This document shows, piece after piece, positions 35,176-42,892 of a stretch of DNA of 64,000 bases. The position numbers and the translations under genes are program-made. The DNA lies in NCBI RefSeq assembly GCF_025060895.1, contig NZ_JANZKV010000037.1:1-64000 (forward strand). Direction: 5' to 3'. The notes beneath the pieces were generated by a model that worked only from the letters and a program-made list of their open reading frames with translations, was not told the origin of the DNA and made no database searches. The first letter of the stretch is position 1; every line of letters starts with the position of its first letter. Origin of the DNA: Stieleria sedimenti (GTDB lineage: Bacteria > Planctomycetota > Planctomycetia > Pirellulales > Pirellulaceae).

Positions 35176-36570
35176 TTAGACAGCAAGTGCGTGGGTTGGC
35201 GGTGGCCATTCGACCAATTCACGTGGCAACACGTAACGTGGACGACGTTTCGATTCAACGAGCCTCGGCAAGGTAATCCCAAGGTTGTCTTCTTCTACTT
35301 CTACTTCTACTTCTACTTCTACTTCTACTTCTACTTCTACTTCTACTTCTACTTCTACTTCTACTTCTACTTCTACTTCTACTTCTACTTCTTCTGTACC
35401 TCGAGTTACCGGCTCCGCCTGTGATTCTCCCGTTACGATGAATTCGTATGCCCGCAACGTCTCAAGGTCCAACGACCATTTCATCGCGACGCCCAGTTTC
35501 GCCCCGAGGAAATACGTGTACCGATTGTCTTGTAGATTGATCAGGCCCGCATCGACCAGGGCGTTGCGGATGGCGGCGACGCGAGACGGATGATGCTGTG
35601 ACGTGGTCGTGCCGTCTTCGTAGAGCTTTTGCCAGATCGCCCGCATCCGCGCAGTTGGATTCGATCCATCTGGGTTTGGATTGGCGGCGAAGAACTCCGC
35701 TAACGCGATAAACACGGCGATGTGCTCGGGCGTAATCGCCAGCGACTTGTTGCAGGCGACGCGCGGCTGGCAATCGATGTGGAGCGTTCGCGCGATCCCA
35801 AGCTTGGATTCGATTATCTCCCGCGTGATGTGTTTGCAAGCGAACGAACCCTTTGGCTGGTGCGGAGACTCGGAACGCTTGCGCAAAGCCTTTACCGCAG
35901 CCCCTTTGGTTGCGGGGATGCGTTTGGAATCGACAAATTTGCTCCTGTCTGGATTCATCAGTCGTTCCAGTTCGACCAGTCGAATCGATGCAGTCTGTGA
36001 TGCGGTAGCGACATCGCGAGGAAGCTTGCACAGTTGCCCGAAACTGATGCCCTTGAGCTTTCCCTGATCCCAGTTCTGTTTCGTCGGCGTGGCTTTGATC
36101 TCAACCACCTCGATCTCGCAACCGTGGAGCTTAACTTGGTAGTTCAACCAGGACTGAAAATCCTTGAGTATCCTTCGGATCAGCTTGACGGGATCTCGGC
36201 CCCATTGGACTTCCAGGTACGCGTGCACCCCGCGGCTGTTGGTCGACGGCTCAAAGAATAGGCCGGGGAAGAAACTCTCAAAAAGCGCAGCCGCTTCGTT
36301 CGCGCCGGCGATCGTTCCGCACGAATGGCAGTCGATGTCAATCGCGATCAGACCCGATTCCTTGTTCGCGTCCGTCGTGTAATAGAATGTTTCTTCGCCG
36401 GTTTGATGTTGCTGAACAAGTCGTGACGAGTATCGCCAAATTTTGTTAGCGTTCCCCCGCCGGCATAAGTCAATTTTCTTATCCCGGCTTTCCAGCCGAA
36501 TCGGGCGTCCGTCGACCTTCATTGCGACGTCAACGTTGCAGATTCGATCAAGCAACCATTTGATGCTCAT
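35176..36570 (-). CDS. primase-like replication protein with Val-Glu repeat tail
   Basis: The 464-aa protein has archaeo-eukaryotic-primase-like signatures: LIAIDIDCHSCGTIAG (DxD-type metal site, about residue 75) and STNSRGVHAYLEVQW (SxH-like motif, about residue 115). A region with winged-helix character follows (TTSQHHPSRVAAIRNALVDA). The tail contains 16 Val-Glu units encoded by a hexanucleotide repeat. ATG at 36570 follows GGAG; an upstream TTG is rejected. It lies beside a helicase and a ParB-like gene, as in phage or plasmid replication modules. Confidence 0.55.
   Translation of the reverse strand: MSIKWLLDRICNVDVAMKVDGRPIRLESRDKKIDLCRRGNANKIWRYSSRLVQQHQTGEETFYYTTDANKESGLIAIDIDCHSCGTIAGANEAAALFESFFPGLFFEPSTNSRGVHAYLEVQWGRDPVKLIRRILKDFQSWLNYQVKLHGCEIEVVEIKATPTKQNWDQGKLKGISFGQLCKLPRDVATASQTASIRLVELERLMNPDRSKFVDSKRIPATKGAAVKALRKRSESPHQPKGSFACKHITREIIESKLGIARTLHIDCQPRVACNKSLAITPEHIAVFIALAEFFAANPNPDGSNPTARMRAIWQKLYEDGTTTSQHHPSRVAAIRNALVDAGLINLQDNRYTYFLGAKLGVAMKWSLDLETLRAYEFIVTGESQAEPVTRGTEEVEVEVEVEVEVEVEVEVEVEVEVEVEVEVEVEEDNLGITLPRLVESKRRPRYVLPRELVEWPPPTHALAV
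35292..35387. repeat. hexanucleotide microsatellite (CTTCTA)16
   Basis: Sixteen perfect tandem CTTCTA units lie inside the primase-like gene and encode 16 alternating Val-Glu pairs on the minus strand. Since the unit is 6 bases, copy-number change keeps the reading frame and only lengthens or shortens an acidic linker. Confidence 0.97.
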
Positions 36571-36604
36571 CGTAACTCGCTCCAACGCCTGGCAATCCGA
36601 GCGA

Positions 36605-38176
36605 TCACGCTTGAACTAGGTAGGGGTTGGCGTCTGGCGAGTTATTCCTGACCGTAAACCCGTAGGTAGCCCTGACCCTTCGGCTACTATCAGGATGACC
36701 GAAGGGAATAGTTCGGTACGTTCGACCGGCAACCGTAAACGTTTTGGGCACGACGAATCTGTCGCCTTGCGCCGCCGCTTCCGTCTGTGCGATCGCTATG
36801 GCCTGTGGAAACGTCTTGTTGGACCGACCAGCCCGATAGAGCGACGAAACAAGGATTGCCTCCATCGTCTTTTTCTTCTTCGGCTTGCTGCTTTTCTTGA
36901 CCTCCTGCAGTTCGCCACCAAGAAACACCAATCCTTGGGACTTCCGCTCCGGCTTCATCGGCTCGTAGCCACAAGCATTGCATCGTCCTCCACGATAAAC
37001 GACGGAGCATTTGGGACAGCTGATGCTTGGCCGTGTCTTGTGCTCCTTTGATGGCCGTGACGACCAATCGAGAGTCCAATTCACGGGGTCATCGAAGAAA
37101 CCAAGTCGCTTCACATTGCCACCGTGATCAAGAATCACACAATCTTCAACTCCAGGATGCTTGCGTGAACCACGTCCGATCATCTGAAGATATCTGGGGA
37201 GTGACCCGATGGCAGTGCACAGTTGAATGCATCCGATCCGCGGGATATCCGTGCCGCGTTCAATCACTCCAACATTGGCGATGTAGTCAATCGTCCCGTC
37301 ATTCAGCTCGCGGAATATCTGATTCCGCTCGTCATCGGAAGTTCTGCCGTCAACGTACTCAGGACGAATTCCAGCAGCACGCAGTATCTCGACCGCCTCC
37401 TGTGCCTGTGACAGCCGGTGGAAGAAGCCAACCGTTGCACGTCCTTCGGCAAAACGCTTCAAATCGATTACCAAGTCACCTGCGAGCCCTTCCATCGCTT
37501 CCCCAACTGAATCCTTGGTGAACTCATCACCACGACGAACCAGCTTTTCAAGTTGTCCCTCTTTGCCTTGGAAGTATCGAAAACGTTTGAGGTAGCCGTT
37601 TTCGATCATCCAGGCCGTAGTGGGCCCCATGACGATCGTCTTGTAAATGTCGCTTAGCCCTTGCGCCTGCGGTGTTGCACTTAGGCCAAGCACGTACGGT
37701 TCCGACAGTCCCAACTCTTTGCGTTTGGCGTTGTGGGCGGTCAGGAACGTCTGGAACTTTGAGTGATGGGCGTGGCATTCATCAAACACAATGAAGTCAT
37801 ACGTCTGGGTGCTGTCGTACTTTCCGCCCTCGCAATACCAAGACAGCATTGTGTCAATCGAACCCACTTGGACGGGAAGACCGCCCGTCGTTTCACATCC
37901 ACTCATCAGCACGCCATGCTCCAGCGATGGATTTTCGCTGAAACTATTGGATGCATTCTGAACCAATCCGCGTCGATGGACGACAAACAGCACATGTCCG
38001 CTCTGGTCGTTGCGTCTGCCGCGATTAACCACGGATCCAAGAATGTTCTTCGTTACCCGAGTCTTCCCTGCGCCTTGTGACATGCACGCAATCACAGCCC
38101 GTTTCACTGTCAACGCATTTCTGGTGTCAGATCGTAGTTTCTCTTGGTAGTCGTATAGGTGGGGCAGCTTGATCAT
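36605..38176 (-). CDS. superfamily 2 DNA/RNA helicase
   Basis: The 523-aa protein shows SF2 motifs in order: Q-like YDYQEKLR, Walker A-type MSQGAGKTRVTKN (about residues 34-45), Ia (LFVVHRRGLVQNA), II as DECH (IVFDECHAHH), III (LGLSATPQ), V (VIERGTDIPRI) and VI (QMIGRGSRKHPG). A zinc ribbon (CPKCSVVYRGGRCNACGY) follows. The ATG overlaps the ParB-like stop in an ATGA. It probably serves replication of the integrated element; defence use is an alternative. Confidence 0.87.
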   Translation of the reverse strand: MIKLPHLYDYQEKLRSDTRNALTVKRAVIACMSQGAGKTRVTKNILGSVVNRGRRNDQSGHVLFVVHRRGLVQNASNSFSENPSLEHGVLMSGCETTGGLPVQVGSIDTMLSWYCEGGKYDSTQTYDFIVFDECHAHHSKFQTFLTAHNAKRKELGLSEPYVLGLSATPQAQGLSDIYKTIVMGPTTAWMIENGYLKRFRYFQGKEGQLEKLVRRGDEFTKDSVGEAMEGLAGDLVIDLKRFAEGRATVGFFHRLSQAQEAVEILRAAGIRPEYVDGRTSDDERNQIFRELNDGTIDYIANVGVIERGTDIPRIGCIQLCTAIGSLPRYLQMIGRGSRKHPGVEDCVILDHGGNVKRLGFFDDPVNWTLDWSSRPSKEHKTRPSISCPKCSVVYRGGRCNACGYEPMKPERKSQGLVFLGGELQEVKKSSKPKKKKTMEAILVSSLYRAGRSNKTFPQAIAIAQTEAAAQGDRFVVPKTFTVAGRTYRTIPFGHPDSSRRVRATYGFTVRNNSPDANPYLVQA

Positions 38177-39105
38177 TCTGGCCCCCATAAGTTATCCATT
38201 GCGCAGCAGAGGTTTTCGAGAACGTCGCTGTGGGCTTTCACATTCGGCACCAATTCGTGATAGTCATCATTCGCGCGGAAGGCCGACTCGATGGTCTTTT
38301 TCAACTTTGAATATGCGGTCTTCTTCTCCTTGTTGGGGCCGCCGCCGGATTCAATCGCGCGTCTTACCGCTTCGGGTCCACTGCGGACGATGTCGCCTTG
38401 CTTCTTGCGGTCGGGAACCACGTCAACCAATTGGTTCGCATCTGCGACCGATAGGTCCCCCTGCTTGACCGCTCCCTTCAATAGGTTGCAAGCACCGCAC
38501 GACAGTGATTCACTATCAGGGGGATGAAACGTTTCATCCCCCTGGTTGGGTGCGGGGTCAATTTCAGCTAGCAGTAAAGGCGAGGCGTCATCCAAAACAT
38601 CCTCCCTCTCTGTGGTCGACTCGTTGTCGCCTTCCTCACGCGGGGGACGCTCGCCAACACCGCTGAGCGCCCTCTTGACAGTTGCAACAAGCCCGCGACT
38701 GACATCACACGCTTCTGCAATTCGCTTGTCGGACCAATCGGGAAACTCCGCCAACGCGACAGCAACAGCCTTGCGTTTGTCCGCATTGGTGCGTCGTAAA
38801 CCGTGTGAACGATTCGCTTTCAGCGCGAAGAGGATGGCATCTTCGCGACCGCCTTCACGGACATCCGCTGGAAGCGATGTGCGGCCCGCATTTTTAGCGG
38901 CGAGAATTCGGTGCCATCCGTCTCCGATCCAGAAATTAGGTCCCTCGAAAAACAAGACGGGATCCGAATCAAACGGAGACCCCGCCTTCGGTTTGTAGCT
39001 TTTCCAAATTTCGACGTAGTCATCTCGTGTGTCGATGCAGATTGACTGGCGGCACTGGATCGACTCGTCGAACTCAATTGATGAGATTGATACCTCCTTT
39101 ATCAT
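38173..39105 (-). CDS. ParB/Srx-like nuclease-domain protein
   Basis: The 310-aa protein has a ParB-like N-terminal domain (VLFFEGPNFWIGDGWHRILA, the GDGWHR box). An HTH follows (DWSDKRIAEACDVSRGLVATVKRA), then an acidic linker and a C-terminal helical part with a Cys pair (LSCGACNLL). Such ParB-like proteins in mobile elements bind DNA or act in partition or transcription. It overlaps the DUF1580 gene upstream and the helicase downstream, so the three are co-translated. Confidence 0.75.
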   Translation of the reverse strand: MIKEVSISSIEFDESIQCRQSICIDTRDDYVEIWKSYKPKAGSPFDSDPVLFFEGPNFWIGDGWHRILAAKNAGRTSLPADVREGGREDAILFALKANRSHGLRRTNADKRKAVAVALAEFPDWSDKRIAEACDVSRGLVATVKRALSGVGERPPREEGDNESTTEREDVLDDASPLLLAEIDPAPNQGDETFHPPDSESLSCGACNLLKGAVKQGDLSVADANQLVDVVPDRKKQGDIVRSGPEAVRRAIESGGGPNKEKKTAYSKLKKTIESAFRANDDYHELVPNVKAHSDVLENLCCAMDNLWGPE

Positions 39106-39344
39106 TTTTCACCTCCATCGCCATTCGACGCGTTGAGATGAGTCAAGAAACGAGTGACGGCCTGCCTAGACGTGATGACGCTGCGACCGATCTTGACGGC
39201 CTCCAGGCGGACGCCTCGCACACCGGTGCGATACCATCGCCAAACGGTCGAAACGTGCGGTCGGCGTCCCGGCAGCATCGCCGGAACTTCGGCCAAAGTG
39301 ATCGCGTCTTCAGTTAAGACTCGACTGAGTGTCTTGTTACGCAT
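39102..39344 (-). CDS. DUF1580 protein
   Basis: The 80-aa protein contains ISLAE-like ITLAEVPAMLPGRRPHVSTV and WRWYRTGVRGVRLEAVKIGR, the DUF1580 pattern that is nearly restricted to planctomycetes. It resembles a small winged-helix excisionase. The start at 39344 overlaps the upstream HTH gene by 8 bases; the stop overlaps the ParB-like ATG. Confidence 0.82.
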   Translation of the reverse strand: MRNKTLSRVLTEDAITLAEVPAMLPGRRPHVSTVWRWYRTGVRGVRLEAVKIGRSVITSRQAVTRFLTHLNASNGDGGEK

Positions 39345-39636
39345 TGCCACATCTCCTTTGCGTCGCGGAGATGGGCGAACGATCTTTTTGCGTGCTTGCC
39401 GTGGTTGTCTTACGCACCGGCGGGCAGCCATCGGCTTCCCACTGTTCGATGACGCAACGGGACCATCGCAGGATCCTCCCGAAGCATTCGACGGGCGGCG
39501 GGATAAGTCCTTGATCGACTTTCCGTCGGATGGTTCGTCGGTGGGCGTTCCACCGAATTTCGAGATCGGCGATGGAGAGCATCGACCGATCATCGCCGCC
39601 GGTGCTACCAGCGGCGCACAGATTTTTCTGAGACAT
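39337..39636 (-). CDS. excisionase/AlpA-like HTH protein
   Basis: This 99-aa protein has a MerR/AlpA-like DNA-binding pattern (MLSIADLEIRWNAHRRTIRR, then GLIPPPVECFGRILRWSRCV). This is typical of phage excisionases and small regulators. It is the first gene of the overlapping set HTH-DUF1580-ParB-helicase and may control excision or expression of the element. Confidence 0.72.
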   Translation of the reverse strand: MSQKNLCAAGSTGGDDRSMLSIADLEIRWNAHRRTIRRKVDQGLIPPPVECFGRILRWSRCVIEQWEADGCPPVRKTTTASTQKDRSPISATQRRCGNA

Positions 39637-39766
39637 TGGGATTCCATGTATCGGGTGAACGACGAGACGTCTGCAGGTCAGACGTGTCGCACACGATCAT
39701 GGAGAGTCCACTGTGAAAGTCTGTATGGGTTTGGAGCAGACCCATATGGGACCCATACGGAAATTT

Positions 39767-40843
39767 CTATTTTTTTCGGGCCGCCTCTTTGTATCGAGCC
39801 GAATAGGTAGGCTTCATCTCAGGAATGTGGTACGCCACCGATTTCTGGGCATCGACACCGCTACGGAACGTTCCGATACAATCGATCCCCCACTTCCCGA
39901 GTTTGTCCGAGAACAACTGTGCCCCTTTGCTTGCGGTTCGGTAACCGGCCATTGTGGATGATTCGATCTCCAGGTGATCTCCGAGCCGCGCCCCCAGGAT
40001 CCAGTCTGGAGATTCGGGGTCGTAAGCCGGCGGAGGGCAAGGATCAGACTCTGGAGAACCTCCCTCGTCGATGTGATGCTCTTCCGATGAAGCGACGTGG
40101 ATGGCTCCTTGTTCGCTTCCTTGTGTGAGGCTCTTTCCGTTAGCAATTCCTGCTTTTTGTAGCTCCTCACCCAACACTGACCGGCAGTGGTCGAGAACTT
40201 CCTTGGTAATAGATCCGATAAGGTCTTTAACCAGTCGGAACCACAAATTTTCTTGCGCATCCCGAACGGGACCATCCTCGCAAGCTCGTTCAACCTCCGC
40301 TCGACGAGCCTCCGCTTCCTTCAGCCGCATCCGGTCGGTAGCCGTTGCATCTACGATTGGGTGCGTCGAGTCGTCAGCGGAAGTCGGGTCGGGGATAGCC
40401 GGATTGTAGCCCTCTGGAATGTTGCCTTCTCTGTAATGCTCAAAACTATCGTCGTAGCGATGCATTTCGTATTCGAGCTGAAAGCACTCTTCGTCGGCAA
40501 CAAGCCACGCGTCCAGCGTCGGATGCCCACAATATGGAACGGTGGGGTTAATGGAATATTCCTTCGGCGGATAAAAGCCACGACGGCCGTGGTTTTCAAA
40601 AGACTTTCGGTCGTGTTCCCTAACCACGTAGGTCCATATCGCCAACACGGTAACCCATTCGTCGTTGCTGAGTGTGCCTTGCCGAAGTTCTTGGTCCAGT
40701 TGCTTCGACCAGAGTGGCATCCAGCTAATCAACCCATCATTTTCCCATTCATTTTGCAACACAGCTTTAACGCTCCGTCGGACCGTCAGACGTTCGGCAC
40801 GTCGCGCTTCGTTCGGATCTCGGTCTAGTTGTGTGTCGTTCAT
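39767..40843 (-). CDS. hypothetical protein (358 aa)
   Basis: A soluble, acidic protein with no membrane segment or recognised domain. The N-terminal half is rich in Trp (WENDGLISWMPLWSKQLDQE). The middle has a charged helix (RMRLKEAEARRAEVERACED), and a C-terminal region follows (PDWILGARLGDHLEIESSTM). The start is ATG at 40843. It lies upstream of the excisionase-like gene in the same direction, 130 bases away. I cannot assign a role. Confidence 0.6.
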   Translation of the reverse strand: MNDTQLDRDPNEARRAERLTVRRSVKAVLQNEWENDGLISWMPLWSKQLDQELRQGTLSNDEWVTVLAIWTYVVREHDRKSFENHGRRGFYPPKEYSINPTVPYCGHPTLDAWLVADEECFQLEYEMHRYDDSFEHYREGNIPEGYNPAIPDPTSADDSTHPIVDATATDRMRLKEAEARRAEVERACEDGPVRDAQENLWFRLVKDLIGSITKEVLDHCRSVLGEELQKAGIANGKSLTQGSEQGAIHVASSEEHHIDEGGSPESDPCPPPAYDPESPDWILGARLGDHLEIESSTMAGYRTASKGAQLFSDKLGKWGIDCIGTFRSGVDAQKSVAYHIPEMKPTYSARYKEAARKK

Positions 40844-41276
40844 TCTTATTCAAACAACAAAAGCGGCTTGAGGCAGCGGCAATGAGCAAGCTTCGCAGTT
40901 GGCGGGGAAGTTGAAGGTCGGCGGGACGCATTCCGGCCTGTTGATTTGATCCGATCACACATGGGATCAGCCGTTACGCGCTAGAGTACGGGCCTCAACC
41001 TCCAAGGAAACTCGCCCATGCCCGTAGGCTCGCGCCATACGGCTGACTAAATCAACAAGCCGATTCGCCTTCTGCGATTCAGGTCGCGCCGCCTATGAAT
41101 GGTGGCGACCGGCTTCCCGGACTGTTGATTTCTTACATCGGCAACTGAAGTTTGATCTTCACTCTGTAAGTTGTCCCCCGCGGAGGAAGTACCGGCCGGG
41201 TGCTTTCTCACCGTTTCACGGTTTGGTAAGGTTTGCACAACGATCGGGACGTTGCAACTGCCGCGGGGAGGGTTCG
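40844..41276. other. spacer between island module and BREX cluster
   Basis: This 433-base region separates divergent transcription units and must contain the BREX promoter. It holds the second copy of the CCCGTAGGCTCGCGCC repeat (41021-41046) and CGTTTCACGGT (41212-41222), shared with the region upstream of the integrase. Confidence 0.55.
41021..41046 (+). repeat. short copy of the repeat at 10-35
   Basis: The 26 bases starting CCCGTAGGCTCGCGCC match positions 10-35 with one difference (T for A at 41038). The right arm is weak here, so this is probably a decayed copy. Confidence 0.65.
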
Positions 41277-41486
41277 ATGGAAAAGCTCGACAACTACTTC
41301 ACAATCAAAGACGCCGCAGAATTCCTGGGCGTCTCGCAAAACACTGTCCGGAACTGGGGGCGTGCCGGAAAAATCCCGATGCACCGAAACCCGGTGAACG
41401 GTTACCGGTTGTTCAAGCGGCGAGATCTCGAAAGTCTGCTCAGAAGTGCAGAGAAATCTCGAATCGCCCCACGGAAGGCGAAGTAG
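41277..41486 (+). CDS. MerR/excisionase-type HTH regulator of the BREX locus
   Basis: The 69-aa protein is a single winged-helix DNA-binding domain (FTIKDAAEFLGVSQNTVRNW, then GKIPMHRNPVNGYRLFKRRD). ATG at 41277 follows GGGAGG; an upstream TTG is rejected. The next gene, brxA, starts 1 base after its stop. Most BREX type 1 loci are headed by a larger WYL-type BrxR, so this small regulator replaces it or acts differently. It probably autoregulates the operon; this is inference. Confidence 0.75.
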   Translation: MEKLDNYFTIKDAAEFLGVSQNTVRNWGRAGKIPMHRNPVNGYRLFKRRDLESLLRSAEKSRIAPRKAK

Positions 41487-41487
41487 C

Positions 41488-42300
41488 GTGATCGGAATGG
41501 CGGATTTGAAGGACGTTGCGGCCTCGAACGCGCTGGAGCGGTTTGGGTTCTCGATGGCATCAGGAGGTCCCCACCTTGCTCGGTCCATGATGCTCAATGA
41601 TCTAACCACCCTTCTCGGGGATAGGCGTTTCGAGCAACCGCGAAACGCCCTGGTTGACGCGATCGAGGACGAAAACGTTTTGGGGAAGCGAACCGCCAGA
41701 TCGCGAAAGTTGGCGGTGCGGCATCTTGAAACGTTGTACGCCCTCGACCTTTCGGTGCCGCTGTATCGGGACTTCGCCTTTCTCTGGCAACGCGATCCGC
41801 CAGGACGTCCCCTGTTGGCATTCCTCGTGGCCTATGCCCGAGACTCCGTTCTGCGGACCAACACGCCGTTCGTCTTGGGAATGAAAGACGGTGAACCGTT
41901 CGTGCGGGAAGCGTTGGAAAGGTCTATCGACGAACAGGAACCGGGACGTTTTAGTGCGGCCACGCTGAAGTCGACTGCCCAGAACCTCGCAACCACTTGG
42001 ACGCACGCGGGGCACTTGAAGGGCCGGACCAGGAAAACTCGTCGGCGTGTCCAGCCGACCCCAGGAGCCGTGGCGCTGGCTCTGCTTCTCGGCTTTGTCA
42101 CCGGCGATCGCGGGCCGCTACTATTCGAAAACCCGTACATGAAACTGCTGGACTGTTCTCCGAGCACCGGAGTCGACTTGGCGGAATTGGCCGGTAACAA
42201 GGGCTGGATCAATTTCAAACGGGTGGGCAATGTCATGGAAGTTGCCTTCCCGCGTCTGCTGACCGCTGAGGAACGGGAGTGGATCGTTGAGCAAGATTAA
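41488..42300 (+). CDS. brxA: BREX protein BrxA (DUF1819)
   Basis: The 270-aa helical protein matches the BrxA/DUF1819 layout of tandem winged-helix domains that bind DNA. It contains RQ-like QPRNALVDAIEDENVLGKRT, PLYRDFAFLWQRDPPGRPLL and KSTAQNLATTWTHAGHLKGR. GTG at 41488 is preferred because GGAAGG lies nine bases upstream; ATG at 41497 is the alternative. It overlaps brxB by 14 bases. BrxA is required for BREX phage resistance in other systems. Confidence 0.88.
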   Translation: MIGMADLKDVAASNALERFGFSMASGGPHLARSMMLNDLTTLLGDRRFEQPRNALVDAIEDENVLGKRTARSRKLAVRHLETLYALDLSVPLYRDFAFLWQRDPPGRPLLAFLVAYARDSVLRTNTPFVLGMKDGEPFVREALERSIDEQEPGRFSAATLKSTAQNLATTWTHAGHLKGRTRKTRRRVQPTPGAVALALLLGFVTGDRGPLLFENPYMKLLDCSPSTGVDLAELAGNKGWINFKRVGNVMEVAFPRLLTAEEREWIVEQD

Positions 42301-42832
42301 ACAACTGGTCGAATCGTACGCCCGGCACATTGCGATTCCTTGGCGAGACGACGCGGCACCCGCACAGCGCGTCATCTTTTGCGTGTATCCCGAATACACA
42401 GAGCTGCGGTTGCGCGCCCGACTCGATGAATTTGAAATTGCGACTCAGCGTGCCGATCACAATTGGGCCCTGTTCGACCTAACGGATTCGTTTCCCAACT
42501 GGATGGGATCCCAGCGGTACGCAAAAGCCTACTTCGCCGCCCCGGAAAAGCTGACGACCCTCTGGGGCAAGTACGAAGACTACATCGTTGAGCAGTTCAC
42601 TCAGTTCTGTGAAGACAGATCGGTGGGCGACGATGATGTCGTGGCGCTCGCCGGAGTCGGCACACTGTTCGGATTTTTGAAAGTAAAAGGCGTCGTCGAC
42701 AAACTTGCTCCACTCGTTCCCGGCCGCCTCGTGGTCTTCTTCCCCGGCAGCTACGAGGACAACAACTATCGCCTGCTGGACGCCTACGACGGATGGGGAT
42801 ACCTAGCGGTCCCGATCACCGCAGACCGCTAA
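42287..42832 (+). CDS. brxB: BREX protein BrxB (DUF1788)
   Basis: The 181-aa protein has the DUF1788 C-terminal signature VVALAGVGTLFGFLKVKGVV followed by LVVFFPGSYEDNNYRLLDAY. The start overlaps brxA, and brxC follows after 60 bases. BrxB is essential in known type 1 BREX systems, but its exact role is unclear. Confidence 0.92.
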   Translation: MSKIKQLVESYARHIAIPWRDDAAPAQRVIFCVYPEYTELRLRARLDEFEIATQRADHNWALFDLTDSFPNWMGSQRYAKAYFAAPEKLTTLWGKYEDYIVEQFTQFCEDRSVGDDDVVALAGVGTLFGFLKVKGVVDKLAPLVPGRLVVFFPGSYEDNNYRLLDAYDGWGYLAVPITADR

Positions 42833-42892
42833 TTCTTGCTCCAGTTCGACAACCCACCTCCCTCAAAACCCTCCCTAGACCGCCCCGCAACC

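Noticed and set aside
34986-35424. Frames across the CTTCTA array on the plus strand (Ser-Thr or Phe-Tyr repeats)
   Set aside because: They are translations of the microsatellite opposite the primase-like gene, with no supporting signals.
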